Notes under the pieces: generated by a model | Told to the model about the DNA's origin: nothing | The model's input: the letters and a program-made list of their open reading frames with translations, nothing else | Databases searched by the model: none | In this document: positions 13,601-28,620 of the stretch, piece by piece | Layout: each line of letters starts with the position of its first letter | Position numbering within the stretch: the stretch's first letter is position 1 | Assembly (NCBI GenBank): GCA_024734495.1 | Contig: JALMQS010000082.1 | Location: 760,625-824,624 of the forward strand | Direction: 5' to 3' | Length of the DNA stretch: 64,000 nucleotides | Source: Forficula auricularia | Lineage: Eukaryota; Arthropoda; Insecta; Dermaptera; Forficulidae | Position numbers and translations under genes: made by a program

Positions 13601-16600
13601 TTTAAAATATTTAATTGTGAATAACTTTTTTAATCTTTTATTTTATTAAAATTAGTATTATTAGATAAAATGTTATCCCTTTTATTGTTAACAAAATGAC
13701 ATCTTATTTATCAAGATCCGATAAAAAATAACGAAGTTATGACAAAATTTGTGTAAGCACCATTACTGGCTTCCGAAGCCCCCCCCCTCCCGAAACACCC
13801 TCCAGCACCCCCCAGCCCCCCCACCCACACCACCATCCCAATGTACAGACAGACAAAACCTTAATTTTATATACCGTGTGAGTTTTTTTATCTTGAGACA
13901 GTCAAAAACCCAAAAATAGTGCATTATATGGAATAAAGTTTCAAATAAACGTTTATTTATATCAGAGGGGAAACTAAACTACGCTATTGTATGTCGACCT
14001 AGAACAAGCTTTCAAGGGTATTTCGAGGTCAAGTTTTGTTTTTTAATGGAAACCTATATTTTCTGTACATATTCTGAATATAGAAAAAAAAAAAACTGAA
14101 CAACTTTCATAAGAACTATTTTTTCATACATCAAATAAAAAAAATATTAAATCAATTAGATTTCAACAAAAATCATAATAATTATTTTTAACAATTATTC
14201 ATCTTAAATATCAAATAATAATGATTAAATAATTAATTATTAAATAAATATTTATTAAATCGAAAAGTCACAACAATGAAAATAAGTGTTTATAATAATA
14301 TTAAAACTTCATTATACTCAGATTTAAGAGATTATTTTCTACTTAATAGAACTAATATAATATAAAATTATTGTTTTATTATATTTGTGACAAAACCAAC
14401 CCTTCAATTTAATGAAAAATTTAAATCAAGTCACTTAAGTTCTGGAAGAAATTTAATAATAGTTAAAATTCTTGAGTTTGAAAAAGTTGATTTCTCGTTT
14501 CAATCCAGAGGATAGTTACCATATATTGTATTTACATAATAAAAATGGAGCATTTTTTGTTGAAGAAAGAATTGAAATGGCCTTAATAATTTATGGTGAA
14601 TGTGGAAGAAGTGTTATGGGGCTGGCATTGAAATGGTTTCCGAGCGTTTTCCTGATAAGAATACACCCTCACAAGCTTCATTTTATTGTGTTGTAAATCT
14701 GTTAAAAAAACAAGAAATGTAAAGGCTACGAAGAAACTGAAATGAATAGGCCAAAATAACGAAATTGGAACTGGAATTCCTCCAGAAGACTTGCAATACA
14801 CTCTGGAATTTCTCAGAACAGTGTCGTAAAATTATTAAATTATTAATTATTATTAAATTCTTTAATTAATAATTAAATATTTGATCATTATTATTTGATA
14901 ATTAAGTTGAATGATTGTTAAAAATAATTATTATAATTTTCTTTTGAGATCTAATTGATTTAATATTTTTTGTTATTTGATGTCGTATAAAAAAATAGTT
15001 TTTATAAAAGTTGTTCCAGTTTTTTTTGTAGATTCAGAATATGTACAGAAAATATAGGTTTCCATTAAAAAACAGAACTTGACCTCAAAATACCCTTGAA
15101 AGCTTGTTCTACGTCAATAAACAATAGCGTAGATTAGTTTCCCCCTTCATATAAATAAACTTTTATTTGAAACCTTTTTTCATATCATGCACTGTTTTTG
15201 AGTTATAAGAGTGTCTCAAAATAAAAAAAACTCACTCGGTATATAGATAATTTCATTTAAATTGGTAACTATGACGACTGTTTTTGTTGGGGGACGGACA
15301 TAAGTACATAGGTAGATAGGTATATAGATACATACGGAGGCAGGCGCAAATGGGCTTTAGTAGTATAGGATTAAATAAAACGGAGGGGACAAACATATAG
15401 TAACCGTAGAATCACGCTTTCCGTGGCGCCGTGATCTGACGACGGATTCTTATTGAACTCGTCAAAATAGGACGAAAAACAATAATGGTTTTTGGTGAAA
15501 CATATTTAAATAAAGCAAAGAAAATTAATTTTTTTTTTAAATTTCCTTACTTATATATATTTTTACATGTTCTATTTTTTAGTTGCCAATATAAAAGACT
15601 TTATTACGTCTTTTAGGGGGGGGGGGCACCTGCCCTCCTGCCCATAACTGAGCACGCCCATGATTGTATACATATATGGAAAAGTTCCAAAGGGTTGCCT
15701 CATTGCCAACTATCATCCTTATTTGAAAAGTTTTTGTTTTGCCGAGAGTAGCAGAGTTGTTGATTCACAAAGAGAAACAAAGAGGTTGTCCTCTGCTTGA
15801 TGCAAATAAACATATACACATATATCTCAAGATGATATATCTGTATATATATTATTTATTTGTTTGAGACTATAGTTTCGAAGACTTGGTCTCATCATCA
15901 GTCTTTCTTCAATTATAAATGTTTTTCATGGAGTCAATATCATATGGATATTGAAAACTTGGTGTTCTTTCGTCACTGCTGGAGGGCTAGGAACTTAGTT
16001 CCTAGCCCTCCAGCAGTGACGAAAGAACACCAAGTTTTCAATATCCATATGATATTGACTCCATGAAAAACATTTATAATTGAAGAAAGACTGATGATGA
16101 GACCAAGTCTTCGAAACTATAGTCTCAAACAAATAAATAATATATATACAGATATATCATCTTGAGATATATGTGTATATGTTTATTTGCATCAGGCAGG
16201 AGGACAACCTCTTTGTTTCTCTTTGTGAATCATCCTTATTATTTTCAAAGCTGTTAATCTTCAGTAATCATATTTGTTGTTTATATGTGTTTTTCTTTAG
16301 TACTCGTGTTGCGGAGATCCTCCGAGATTATTCAATCACTCAGAGTTCCCAAAAATTTGTCAAATTCGCTGGTCGAAAGGTCACATTATTCCAAACCGAT
16401 ATCCAAATTATGACGGCGATTCCGGACCCCCTGTCATATACAACAAAGAAACTCAAATAGGAAAATTAAATTCAACTCAATTTCTCGGAGAAAGTAAGTA
16501 TGATATTTTAATTTAAAACATATTATATATTCTAATAATATTATTTAGGTATATTTTAATTAATTTGTTTATTTTTAGATTATCAAGCGAGTTTGGTAAA

Positions 16601-19600
16601 TATGAAATATTTATCTTATAATATTAAGTGCCTGGGCCACCGAGCGATGCTCGGTAACTTTTTGCATCTAACTAGCTTAAGTTTCAAATTTCAAGGCTTT
16701 GCGACTTACCGAAGACGATATATCAATGATTAAAATATTTATTTTACGACACTCCTTTTTTACACCCCGTTCATTTATTTCAATCGGATTAAAAATTTGG
16801 CACAACTAATAACTCATGACATTTGATAAATAACACTAATTTTTAAAAAATCGTTATAGGCGTTTTTGAGAAAATCAAGAAAAACGAAAAATCTTTCATG
16901 TAAATGTCCACTTCCGGTTTTGCGATTTCAACCAAAAGCTTGCTGTGCTCCTTCTAGTCTATATCAAGCTTAAGTTTCGAATTTCGTAGCTCTCAGACTT
17001 ATGGTTACGAAACGCAGGGGGGGGGTACATACATACGTACATAAGCACTGACCAATGGATTTTGGACCCCTTTTTGGCCTCTGGGGACCACAATTTCTGG
17101 TTTCCAACCATTAAGGGGAACGATTTCTTCCACCTAGAAGCTACAAAATGAAATAAACTTTTTTCATCTCTGAGATACAAGCTCTCAAAGAGTCAGGATC
17201 CAGACTGGTCATAGCAATACTCTCCCATTATATTCTATAGAATATAAATGCGAAAGTAAAAAAATCAAGAATTTACTTCAAAAAACATATTTATAAACGT
17301 AATCAGGTTTCAATTTAGGGAAAAAATATTTTGATAGATTTTTTAATTAAACTAATTATTATCAGGTGTTTTAATTACAATCAAACAAATAGTTGTATGA
17401 AAACAAAACAAGTGTTTGAATAATTAAACAATAATTAAAAAAAAAAAAAAACATGAGCGTAGCTCAGTCTTCAGAATACTTAATATTATTTTTTAAAGCT
17501 TCCCGACTAACTAGAACTCTGAAATTTTGCACACAAATTCAGTGACAATACAATATTTAAAAATAATTTTTAATTTAGCTATTTTTAAGTGATAACTATT
17601 GCTAAAGACATGGAGATATATCGCATTAGATAAATGTCGATTAAGGTAGTTGTTTCGCGATAATACTACCAAAAAATGAAAAATGACAGATAAAATACAT
17701 TTTAAAGGTCGATTTATTTCTATAAAATTCGTTTTGTTATTTTTTAACAAACGTAATCAACGCCTACGTTACACCTTTTGAAAATTATAATTTTGAAAAA
17801 ATCTAGTGCATGCGCGCTTTATTAGGGTGAGGCAAAAGTAATCACCCGATGTTCTCTTGCTGTATTTTTTTTTTTAATGAAAAACTTTGGTTCTGCTTGT
17901 GAAATATGTTTATTTAATCCATTAGAATTTATTCCATCAAGTCGAGAAAATGATATCGGCGAAGTGGCCGCCGCCAGAGTTGATGACCATACGGTCCCGT
18001 TTTATGGCATTTTCCATCGCTCTTGCCAAAACTTCGGGCGACAGGTTCTCGCATTTCTGGCGAATATTCTCCTTAAGGGCTTCAAGAGTCTGAGGCTTGT
18101 TGACATAAACCCGCGAGTTCAAAAAATCTGCGACGAAATTCACGCTTCGCCAACACAACCAACGAATTGTTGCGCAAAAAAATGGAAAAAATTATTCCGC
18201 GTTCTTGCGAAGTAAACCGATTCATGGCTTGTCGATTTGTATTCTGCGTTTGTTTACTTCACAAATGTCAAAACCGAATTGACATTTGGCGCCATTTGCA
18301 AAAGTTATAGCGTTTTCCAATAGGGTGATTACTTTTGCCTCACCCTATACATCTTCGCTGGTTAAATAAATGCGCTCTTGCCAAATTGTTTTTAGTGTAA
18401 ATTTTTTTAATACATTTTTCATTATTTATTCATTATTATCTCAGGAACTGTGTTGTAACTATGAATCAAAATTGTCTTAAAATATGTATTGGTTATTGTT
18501 TAATGTTGGTTTAGTTTTTTATAAAAATTCTAAGAAGAGTTTCTTAATTATAATTAAATGTGTATGTAAATTTTCCGATATCCCGTATAGTCCAATGTAT
18601 AAGAGTCTGAAAAACTCTATTTTTGTAATTTAATATCTTCGGAACTGTATTGTTCATAAATTTCGTTTTTAGCATCAATCGATGCAGAAGTATTTAAATA
18701 ATAATCTATCAAAATTTCAAAAAAATCTTAAGAAAACCCATTAGCGGAACAACACTACCTTAAAGCTCTAATTTTCGCGATTGAACTTATTGAAGGTTAA
18801 ATTTTTATTTAAATATCATTGTCGGTTCGGCTAGGATATATTCAGTTCGGTTCGGTTCTTCAGTTCGTATAGCTCAATTTCGGGCTGGTTTTCAGGCGGT
18901 TATGTTGTCGATATTATCACTACAACTAAAATATAAAATAAATTAATAAAAAAACCTCATATTTGTTTTCCAGTGTTCAGGAGAATGTATATTTCGTCAT
19001 TTGAACCTAGTAAGTATAACTAATATAAATTCCGCGAGGGTGTCTAAATGACTGTAAGAAATATATACTTTTAAAAGATTTATATTGGTCTTATTCTTGA
19101 AAAATACAAATCTGTTTTTAACCGACTTCAAAAAAGGAGGAGGTTCTCTATTCGACTGAATTTTTTTTTTTTTTTTTTTTTTTTGTTGTGCCTATGTTAC
19201 CTCATATCTCCGCCAATTGTCGATTTTTGAAATTTTTTTTCGCATTGGGTCCAGTCTAGCTTCCGATTGGTCCCATTTTTTTCATAGGTATTAGACCTTT
19301 TTTATTAGGTTTGTTTCAGACCTAACCTCTTTGTTTATGAACCGATTTCGATGATTCTTTTTTTATCCGAAAGGGGGTGTCTTAGGGATGGTGTCATATT
19401 AATTTGGTCAAGTTCTGATGATATGATCACTATTAATAACATCACTAAAAAGAGAAAAATAAAAATAATTTTTAAGAAAAAATAAAAACCGACTTCAAAA
19501 AATTAAATGCAACAAATAAAATACACTAAAAGGTATAAAATAATTATTATCTTATTTAGTTACAACTAAACGACGAAATATTAACATGAAATTACTTTTT

Positions 19601-22600
19601 GAAGTTGGTGCCAAACATATACATTTTATGAATCGCACTCGACGGATCTTACTTAGTACGTTTGGCGGGTACGCTCGCTTATAGGTATAGTTTGTTTGGT
19701 ACCGACTTCAAAAAGTAATTTCATGTTAATATTTCGTCGTCTAGTTGTAACTAAATAAGATAATAATTATTTTATACCTTTTAGTGTATTTTATTTGTTG
19801 CATTTAATTTTTTGAAGTCGGTTTTTTATTTTTCTTTAAAAATTATTTTTATGTAAGCTATAGTTTTAGCATATTCTTGAAGAGCACTCGAAACATACAA
19901 ACAAATTTTGTTATTTACCGTTTGAATCTAAAATATTTTATATTTTTAAAATATATATAACGAGACGAACATGAAAATGATCGAATATTTGTTTAAATTT
20001 TATAATTTCCTTCTTTAAACGCTTTCTTTCAAACTACAATAGATTTTTTTTTTTTTTAATAAAAATAAATGCTCTTATGCCAAACTTAATTCGAATTTTT
20101 CCAGATTATATAATTTGCGTTTTATAACATTTCTTATCGATCCAAGTCAATTTTTTTTTTATTAAAATCTTAGCTCATTTGATAAAATTTCGATTTGTTT
20201 AAATTTATGTATAATATTGAGTGGATTTTGTTGAAGGCAGCCAAAGGTTCAAAAAAAGAGAGATAATTATAATTATCTTTTTTGAAGTGAAACTTCTTGA
20301 GCGACATATCTGTTTGATTTTTTTGGTTGTTACAATAAAGAGGAAATGAATCAATAGAGGGAAATAATTTTTAAAACCCACTAATATTTAATGACAAAAT
20401 TTTTTATTAAAATTAGGAAATTTAAATTAATATTTTAAAACCCACTAATATTTCATGACAAATCAAATTTATTATAAAATTATTATTTTAAAACCCACTA
20501 ATGCTTCATGACAAATAAAATTTATTAAAATTAGGAAATTTAATTTATTTCAATAACATCTACGGCTAAAGTTTCACTTCCCCAGTGAACTTATGTGGAT
20601 AACACATTTTTTTTTATTCAAAACCGACGTTTCGGAGGTTTATTCCCTCCTTCTTCAGTTTTGAAAGGTCAGTGAAGGAAATACAATGTGACATTCCCCT
20701 CTGTCTCCTCTCTCAGTGTCAGTAACAATATTTATTATACAGTATTATTTCATTCTTAGCAAAATTTAGTGCAGACCTTTTAAAACCATGAAGAAGGAGA
20801 GAATCAACCTCCGAAACGTCGGTTTTGAATAAAAAAGATATAATTATCTCACTTTTTTAAACCAAAGACTGCCTTATTAAAATCCACACTTATCAGTCCG
20901 TCTCCAAAAACTACTTCAATCGTATTTAGGTACCTATATATCTTCAAAAAATAATTTAAAAATTTTTTCCAATTCTGATTTTTATCTGACCGTCTATGTG
21001 TCTGGATTTTGATACTAACAAAAAACCCCAGAATGGATATTCGTAAAAAGTTTATTCTAGTGTTAAAATTATTGTATTTCTAAATCGAAAAACTAATGCG
21101 AAAAATTGAATTAAATAGCAAACATTTTTTATTAATGAGTTGGAATTTAGCATAAGTGTTTGCACAAAAAACCTTTGTCTTACATAACTTTCTATCTGTT
21201 CACTCTAACGAAAAATTGCCCAATTACTTAATATATAAAGGCATATCGAATCTTGAAAAATCACTTTTCCTCCAAAATTACTTAAATTTAAAATTTTTTC
21301 TATCTCTAAATTTATAGAATAAAATCTGTATTAAGGAGGTTCGGGACAGCAGCTCTATCTGGTTGATCTACGAAAAAATCTTTTGTATTTCTGCAGAGTG
21401 ACAACTTCTGGTGACTAAATTTTTTAATAAATAAATTGTTAATAATGAGGTTAATTTCGAATAAAAAATCTTTGTTTTGATAATATTGATAAAAATAATA
21501 TTGAGATTATTTTTTTTCTCATTATAAAAAACATTTATTTAACACAAAAACGATTTCAAGAAATAGAGTTGGAATTCTACACTAGTGCTTTTGTTATATT
21601 CTATTGGCTGCAAATAACTTTTTATTTTTTACATTTGTGAATAAATAATTAACTAGACTGTCAAATCTATTGAAAAATGTATCATTCGATTCATAAAAGT
21701 TGAATTATTGATCTGTATAAATTTGTTAAAAATGGTATTATTTGTATAGAAGTTATAGCCCTTTTAAAAGCTCGGTCAACCATTTTCAATAATTTATTTC
21801 TCGGTAATGGGCAAGGGAGGATCCAGGAATTTTTTATGGGGGGGGGGGAGAATGTATATAAGGTGCCCGATGTATATAAGATCTACTTTTTATCTCGAAA
21901 GTGTGTCCCGATCGAATTGTCCAAGCGGGGGGGGGGGGGGGGGGGGGGTCAGAGACGCCGCCCCCCACACACATAGAACTTTATTTTCAATTTTAAAAAT
22001 TTTTTTACAAATTTCATATCTCATATTTTAAGTTCATTAAAATAAAAAAAAATAAAAATTGTTATAAATTCCCCGTCGATTTGGCCGCCGTTTTTTGGCC
22101 TCTGCGTGCGATGCACGTGTTGCACCCCGCCAGGCACGGGCCTCTTTGCAGGGGGGCGCCCCCTCCGCCCCCCTGGATCCGCTCTTGGTAATGGGACAGA
22201 TGATCAACTTTAAATTTCTGGAATAAATATTTAATACATCAATGATTCTATGATAAAAATTTGAGAATTTTCTTAAAGAAATGATAAACAGTCCCGAACC
22301 CTTTTAAGAAGAGCATGGGAAATATTTCTGAGTCATTTGACAACCCTCAATATTAATTAGAAAATATTATTCATATTTATGATATTCAATTTTATTTATA
22401 ATATATTAAAAAAAAAATCCAAATAGATAGATGATTCTGATAATGTGGATGAGATGAAAATGTTAGAAAAATTAAAATCGTCTATTCCCGACGGAATTGA
22501 AGAATGGAATCAAGTTATCGAATCTGGATATATAACCTGTTTGAAGAATGTGGGTAAGTTAAATTTAAATATTAAAAAAAACATTGATTAATAAATTTAG

Positions 22601-25600
22601 AATAATATACATCACTACTTTGGATAAAAAATTTATACAAATACAAAATATTGATATATTTATAAATAAATACAAATCTTTTACAAAAATTAATCTTCAA
22701 ATGTGTTTATTAAAATCTTAAACTTTTCAGGAGAATTTCTTCATTTTTCAATGATATTTTATTATATTTATTTATTTTTTTTTTAAAGGAACTTTTTTTA
22801 AAAAATAGACAATGATACAAATTGTCTTGTTGATGAAATCACCTTGAATAAACATAAAAAATAAATATTTAAAAGGATTTTAGGAAGTTGGAGAAGAATT
22901 TAAATCAAACGCAAAAGTTTCTTAATTAAATGTGCCATAAACATAATTGACTTCCCCCAAGCTGCTAAAAATTGCCTATCTTTGACGATCGAATGTGCCT
23001 AAGCGGCTGAACTAATTTTAACTTTTAAGTACGTTATTTGACGCGAAATTCTATATTATTTCATTTTAGTAAGAGTGAAATTTTCTGTAGAACGCATGAT
23101 TTTTCGAGTTATAAGCGAAAATCTGAAAAAATTACAAAATTTTCGTTGTTTTTAGGCCCTCAAAAATTTACCACCACCCAAAAACAGTCGCAAACTCATA
23201 TAACTCTTATTAGTGTAGGATTGGTTAAGGGGAGAAATTCTCCCAAACGTTTGACATATTTTATACTAAATGTTTTAATATGTAGAAATTCGCCCCCTCT
23301 AACGTTTGGGATATTTTTATAAATGTTTGAAAATTGTTTTTTATAAAATTTATTTAATATACCGCAGTGAGTTTTTTTATCTTGAGACAGTCTTATAACT
23401 CAAAAACAGTGCATTATATGATAAAAAGTTTCAAATAAAAGTTTATTTATATCAGGGGGGAAACTAATCTATGCTATTGTTTGTCGACCTAGAACAAGCT
23501 TTCAAGGGTATTTCGAGGTCAAGTTCTGTTTTTTAAATGGAAACCTATATGTTTCTGTACATATTCTGAATCTACAAAAAAACTGAACAACTTTCATTAG
23601 AACTATTTTTTTATACGACATCAAATAATAAAAAATATTAAATCATTAGATCTCACAAAAAATCTTAATAATTATTTTTAACAATTATTCAACTTAATTA
23701 TCAAATAATAATGATTAAATAATTAATTATTAAATAAATATTTATTAAATCGAAAAGTCACAACAATGAAAATAAGTGTTTATAATGATCTTAAAACTTC
23801 ATTATACGTAGCTACACTGATTTAAGAGATTATTTTCTACTTAATAGAACTATTTAAAATTCTTGAACTTAAATGGAGCATTTTATGTTGAAGACAGAAT
23901 TGAAATGGTCTTAATTTATGGTGAATGTGGAAGAAGTGTTATGGGGCTGCCATTGAAATGGATGCCGAGCGTTTTCCTGATAGGAATACACCCTCCCAAG
24001 CTTCATTTTAACGTGTTGTAAATCTGTTAAAAAAAACAAAACAAAAAAAAAAGTAAACCTAAAGACTACGAAGAAACTAAAACAGGCCAAAATAACGAAA
24101 TTGGAGCTGGAATTCATCCAGAAGACTTGCAATACACTCATACACTCTGGAATGTCTCAGAATAGTGTCGAAAAATTATTAAATTATTTATTTAATAATT
24201 AAATATTTGATCATTATTGTTTGATAATTATGTTGAATAATTGTTAAAAATAATTATTATAATTTTTTTGAGATCTAATTGATTTAATATTTTTTATTAT
24301 TTGATGTCGTATAAAAAAATAGTTCTAATAAAAGTTGTTCAGTTTTTAAAGTTTAGGGAAAGCGGTGTTGGTTTATAGTGAAACATATTAAACAAAGGAA
24401 TTATTATTTAACGGGTTATAGTGGTGTTCACAAAGAGGAAATAAAATTAAAATTAAAAAATCTTTAAATATTTTGAGATTTTTTATTTATTCCATACATA
24501 TTTCGGGCTATGAACCCTTCATCAGGAGGTTAAACAGAACACTGAATATAATTCAGTGTTCTGTTTAACCTCCTGATGAAGGGTTCATAGCCCGAAATAT
24601 GTATAGAGATAAATAAAAAATCTCCAAAATAATTTGAAAGATTTTTTAATTTTTTTAATTTTATTTCCTCTTTGTGAAACACCACTATAACCCGTTAAAT
24701 AATAATTCCTTTGTTCAGTTTTGTTTGTAAATTCAGAATATGAACAGAAATATATAGGTTTCTATTTAAAAAACAGAACTTGACCTCGAAATACCCTTGA
24801 AAGCTTGTTCTAGGTCGACAAACAATATCGTAGTTTAGTTTCCCCTCTGATAAAAATAAACTTTTATCAGAAACTTTTTTTCATACAATTCACTGTTTTT
24901 GAGTTATAAGACTGTCTCAAGATAAAAAACTCACCCGGTATATATTAAAAAAATACAAAATATATAAATTACAAATTTATATGATTTTATGTTTTTCTAA
25001 GTGGCTGCAAAGAAAGAAACTGACCGATGTTTGTCGGGAGCTGGAACCTGGTATCTTTGCTTAACAGATTATTTAGTTAAGGTAAGTGTCATATTTTAAT
25101 ATATTAACTCATTTGTATTGTTATTTATTTATTTTTTTGTGCTTAAAATTGACTGTAAACGAGATAATTTTTTCTTTCATCCTATGTCTGTATTTGGAAA
25201 CTAATTCTCTAGTAAACTCAAGAACAAAAAGTCATTAGAGAAAGTTCCTTCTGTTGATAATTTGATTGTGTTTCGAATATAAAAAGCTCATTAGATTTCG
25301 GAATTAATAACTTCCGAGCTTCTTCCTTAGAAATGAAGAAATTATTGAGATTTTCAATCGTTATCATGATAAAGAGCATAAACAAATAATAATAATAATA
25401 ATAATAAGCTGACGTGTTCTGGTGTGGCCATCCACTTGACTTTACCATACAACCTGGCCCCTAAAATTATTTATAATCATGTAGGGGGGGGGGGGGTTAG
25501 TTTTTAAATTTTTCTACTTCTGGGGTCCCACTGATTATGTATACAAAATTTGGTTGAGTTTGCTCAAACGGCCTAGATTTTTAATTCCCCCCCCTCCACT

Positions 25601-28535
25601 CTCCCTTAATTTTGGGTCGATATGCACCAAAAATCTAATCAGCTCTTAATCTCAATTGACTAAAACTACGTGTGAAATTTGGTTTCGATATTCACACTAG
25701 TTTATGAGCTAGCAAAAAAATTTGGTAACTCACAGACTAACAGACAGACTAACATAAAACAATTATTATCTCTAAAAATATAATTTTTTCGATGTTCACT
25801 TATTAGGGCTTTTTTGTATACCGAAATGCCATGGTTTTGCTCAATTTTTTTAATCAAAATAGTTGACCCGTTTTTGAGATATTTCGAAAATAAGAAGGAA
25901 AAAAACCACTTTTTTCATGCACGATTACAATACTTGACCATACGCGATATGGTAAAGTATTAAATTAATTATGGTTGTACCTGAGGAGAGTTATACTTTT
26001 TTTTAATTCGAATAACTATTTATAAAATTTACAGAGAGAGTACAGAGTACTTGAAGTATTCAATTTTTCTTCCAATTTATTACAAAAAAATCTTTAGGTT
26101 ATAACAGGACTGTCCAACCAGCCACTGCATTGAGTGTGGTCCAACATAAAATCATAAACTTCCTTAAAACATTGAGATATATATGTAGAGATATATTTAT
26201 TCCCTTTTTCGAAATATGAATTTACATTTGTACAATATGTGAAGAATTTTTTAAGAATAAAATTCACTAAAAGCAAAATTATAAGCTCAACTAATTATAA
26301 GATAAAAATAATAATGAAGTTTCGAATATTTAAAATTTTTCTTCTTCTCATATTTTCATTTTCTAAAATATTTATTATTTCAGTAATTTATATGCTACGA
26401 CACTGACCAAGTCTAATAGTTAAAATTCTAGTACAAGGAGATAAAAGGAATTGGGATTTTCTAGAACAATCACAATTAATTGATAATTTCTCTCCGGGAC
26501 TAAAACTTATCAGGACTTGTCTTTTAGATCTTTTCACGTTCTTACATGTCAATAGATAATGGATAGTCAGGGATTATTATATCTGTGACACTTTTAAAAA
26601 ATAAATTATCATTCCTCATATCCTTCTTTAATCCCATTCGATTTAAACCAGGACTGTCCAACCCGTGGCCCAATATAAAGTCATAAAATTCTTTAAAACA
26701 TTGAGATTTATACGTAGATACTGGAAAACAGACAACAATTTGGCCTGATATTTTTTTTCTCTAAATTAAGAATCCTGAAAATCTACTGTGAAGTTTTCGA
26801 AAAATAGAAGGGCTAATTTTAAATTTTGAATCATGAACTAGATTCCAAGATTTCCGAAAAAATAATCATCATTTTGTCTTATTTTCGACTCCATTTTCAT
26901 TAGAAATAAATTTTCTACCTGCAAACTTTCTGATTGAATGTTCTAGAATAAGAATTAGATAACGATCCGAAAGAAATATTGAATATTGTCTCTTTATTAG
27001 AATTTTATATTAATTATCTAACCAGGAAAAATTATAAACAAATACTAATACATAATATCACTATCTGTAAATATGTAGGTATGTATTTAAATATACGAGA
27101 AGCTACCATATATTCAACTATAAAATTAGAAGCTTTTTTTTTTTTTTTTGGGGCTTTTCGGCCTTTTTAGCCATAAGCCACTTTACGATACTATATATTT
27201 ATTTTTCAAATTTGTCTCTACTCCCGGGGTCAGATTTTAACTGGATGCCTCGAGTTGGATTCGAACCCGGGTCCCCTGGTTAGCTCGCTGTCATGCTACC
27301 GCCTAGCCTATCTGACCTCCCCAAATTAGAAGCTTACTATGGACTAAAAAAATAATCATTAACTATCTTTTTTGAATAACAAATACCTATCAAGATAATT
27401 ATAATATTTTATCCGCGGCCCGAACATTTGTTTTTTCTTCAAATGTTAAAATGTGGCCCGTGTAAGCCAAAAGGTTGGACACCCCTGGGTTATAATATTA
27501 TGCGCCTGTAAATGCAACCTGCACACTCAGCGATCTATTTGTATGCATACCCTACCTGAAGGACTTCTGGCTCTAAAAAAATAACATTCTTAAATGGGAT
27601 CTATCGAACGATTATTAAAAATAAGCTCAAATTTGAAGCTGACTCTAGAATCAAATTGGCTCATTTTTTTATGTTCATTCTGTTTATAAATGTCATAAAC
27701 TTAGAAAAAAAAATCATTTTCAATAACATGATTTTTTTCGTTTTTGAAAACATAGAAAGTCTGTTCTATTGCTAAAACGTTTGTAAAAAACTGATTAGAT
27801 TTCTTCATATCTTACTTTAGGATTTCCTTTATTTTCTTAAAATGGGTTTATTGAGATTCTATTAATCCACTGTTATCGTTTAAGCCAGATTTTTCAATTT
27901 CATTTAATCACTTTATTTTTATTTTTTTAAATTCACTAATAGCTTAGTTATTTATATTTATTAAATTTAGAATTACAAAATTAGGACTAGTTTTTTTGGC
28001 TTTTCGGCCTTTCTAGCCATAAGACAATTTACGATACCAGTTATATATTTTTAAAATGTGTCTCTACCCCGCTGTCAGATTTTAGCCGGATGCCTCGAGT
28101 CGGATTTGAACCCGGATCCACTTGGTTAGCAGGCTGACACGCTACTACCTATGTCTTTTTTTATTGAGCAAATTTGATACAATATATATACAGTTTTATC
28201 CCAAGACATGTGGGATTTAAGTTTACAGAGTGGAAAAAAAATCGTACATTGCCCTGCAAAGGGTATTCTCTGATAGGTAGAGTATCTGGGTTTTTTTGTT
28301 ATTTTTATCTGGGAGAATGCTCAGGAAATAACCCAGTACACGCTACCACCTAGCCTAACCCGACTCCCATTAGGACTAGTTAATTGAATTAAAACTAAAT
28401 TTAAATAGTGTATTATATTTAAATTTATTATTAGATGTGTTGTTGGCTGCGACAGCTCACCCTTCTTTCAACCATTTGTATAAAATTTACAGAGAGTGTA
28501 CCAAGTCCTTGAAGTTTTCATTTTTTCTTCCTATT

Positions 28536-28620
<85 letters not shown>

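Larger units (their letters stand above)
15770..16232. mobile_element. Ribozyme-bearing palindrome upstream of OBP-A exon 2
   Basis: Arms of about 230 bp are almost exact inverted copies meeting near 16000 (CTAGGAACTTAGTTCCTAG). The outer part resembles the Penelope-like element flank (CGAGAGTAGCAGA near 15742). Each arm carries an intact hammerhead core. The right end lies about 70 bp before the exon 2 acceptor. Confidence 0.85.
24347..24710. mobile_element. Ribozyme palindrome with 12-bp target duplication
   Basis: 364-bp, near-perfect palindrome centred near 24550 (ACTGAATATAATTCAGT), with the 12-bp duplication TTGTTCAGTTTT at 24335-24346 and 24711-24722; the other element copies have this 12-mer once. 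Each arm carries an intact hammerhead core. Confidence 0.9.
23362..24938. mobile_element. TA-flanked long-inverted-repeat element, copy 3 (OBP-A intron 5)
   Basis: Ends CCGCAGTGAGT and CTCACCCGG with TA on both sides. The right arm is split at TTGTTCAGTTTT by a 364-bp ribozyme palindrome. Confidence 0.8.
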
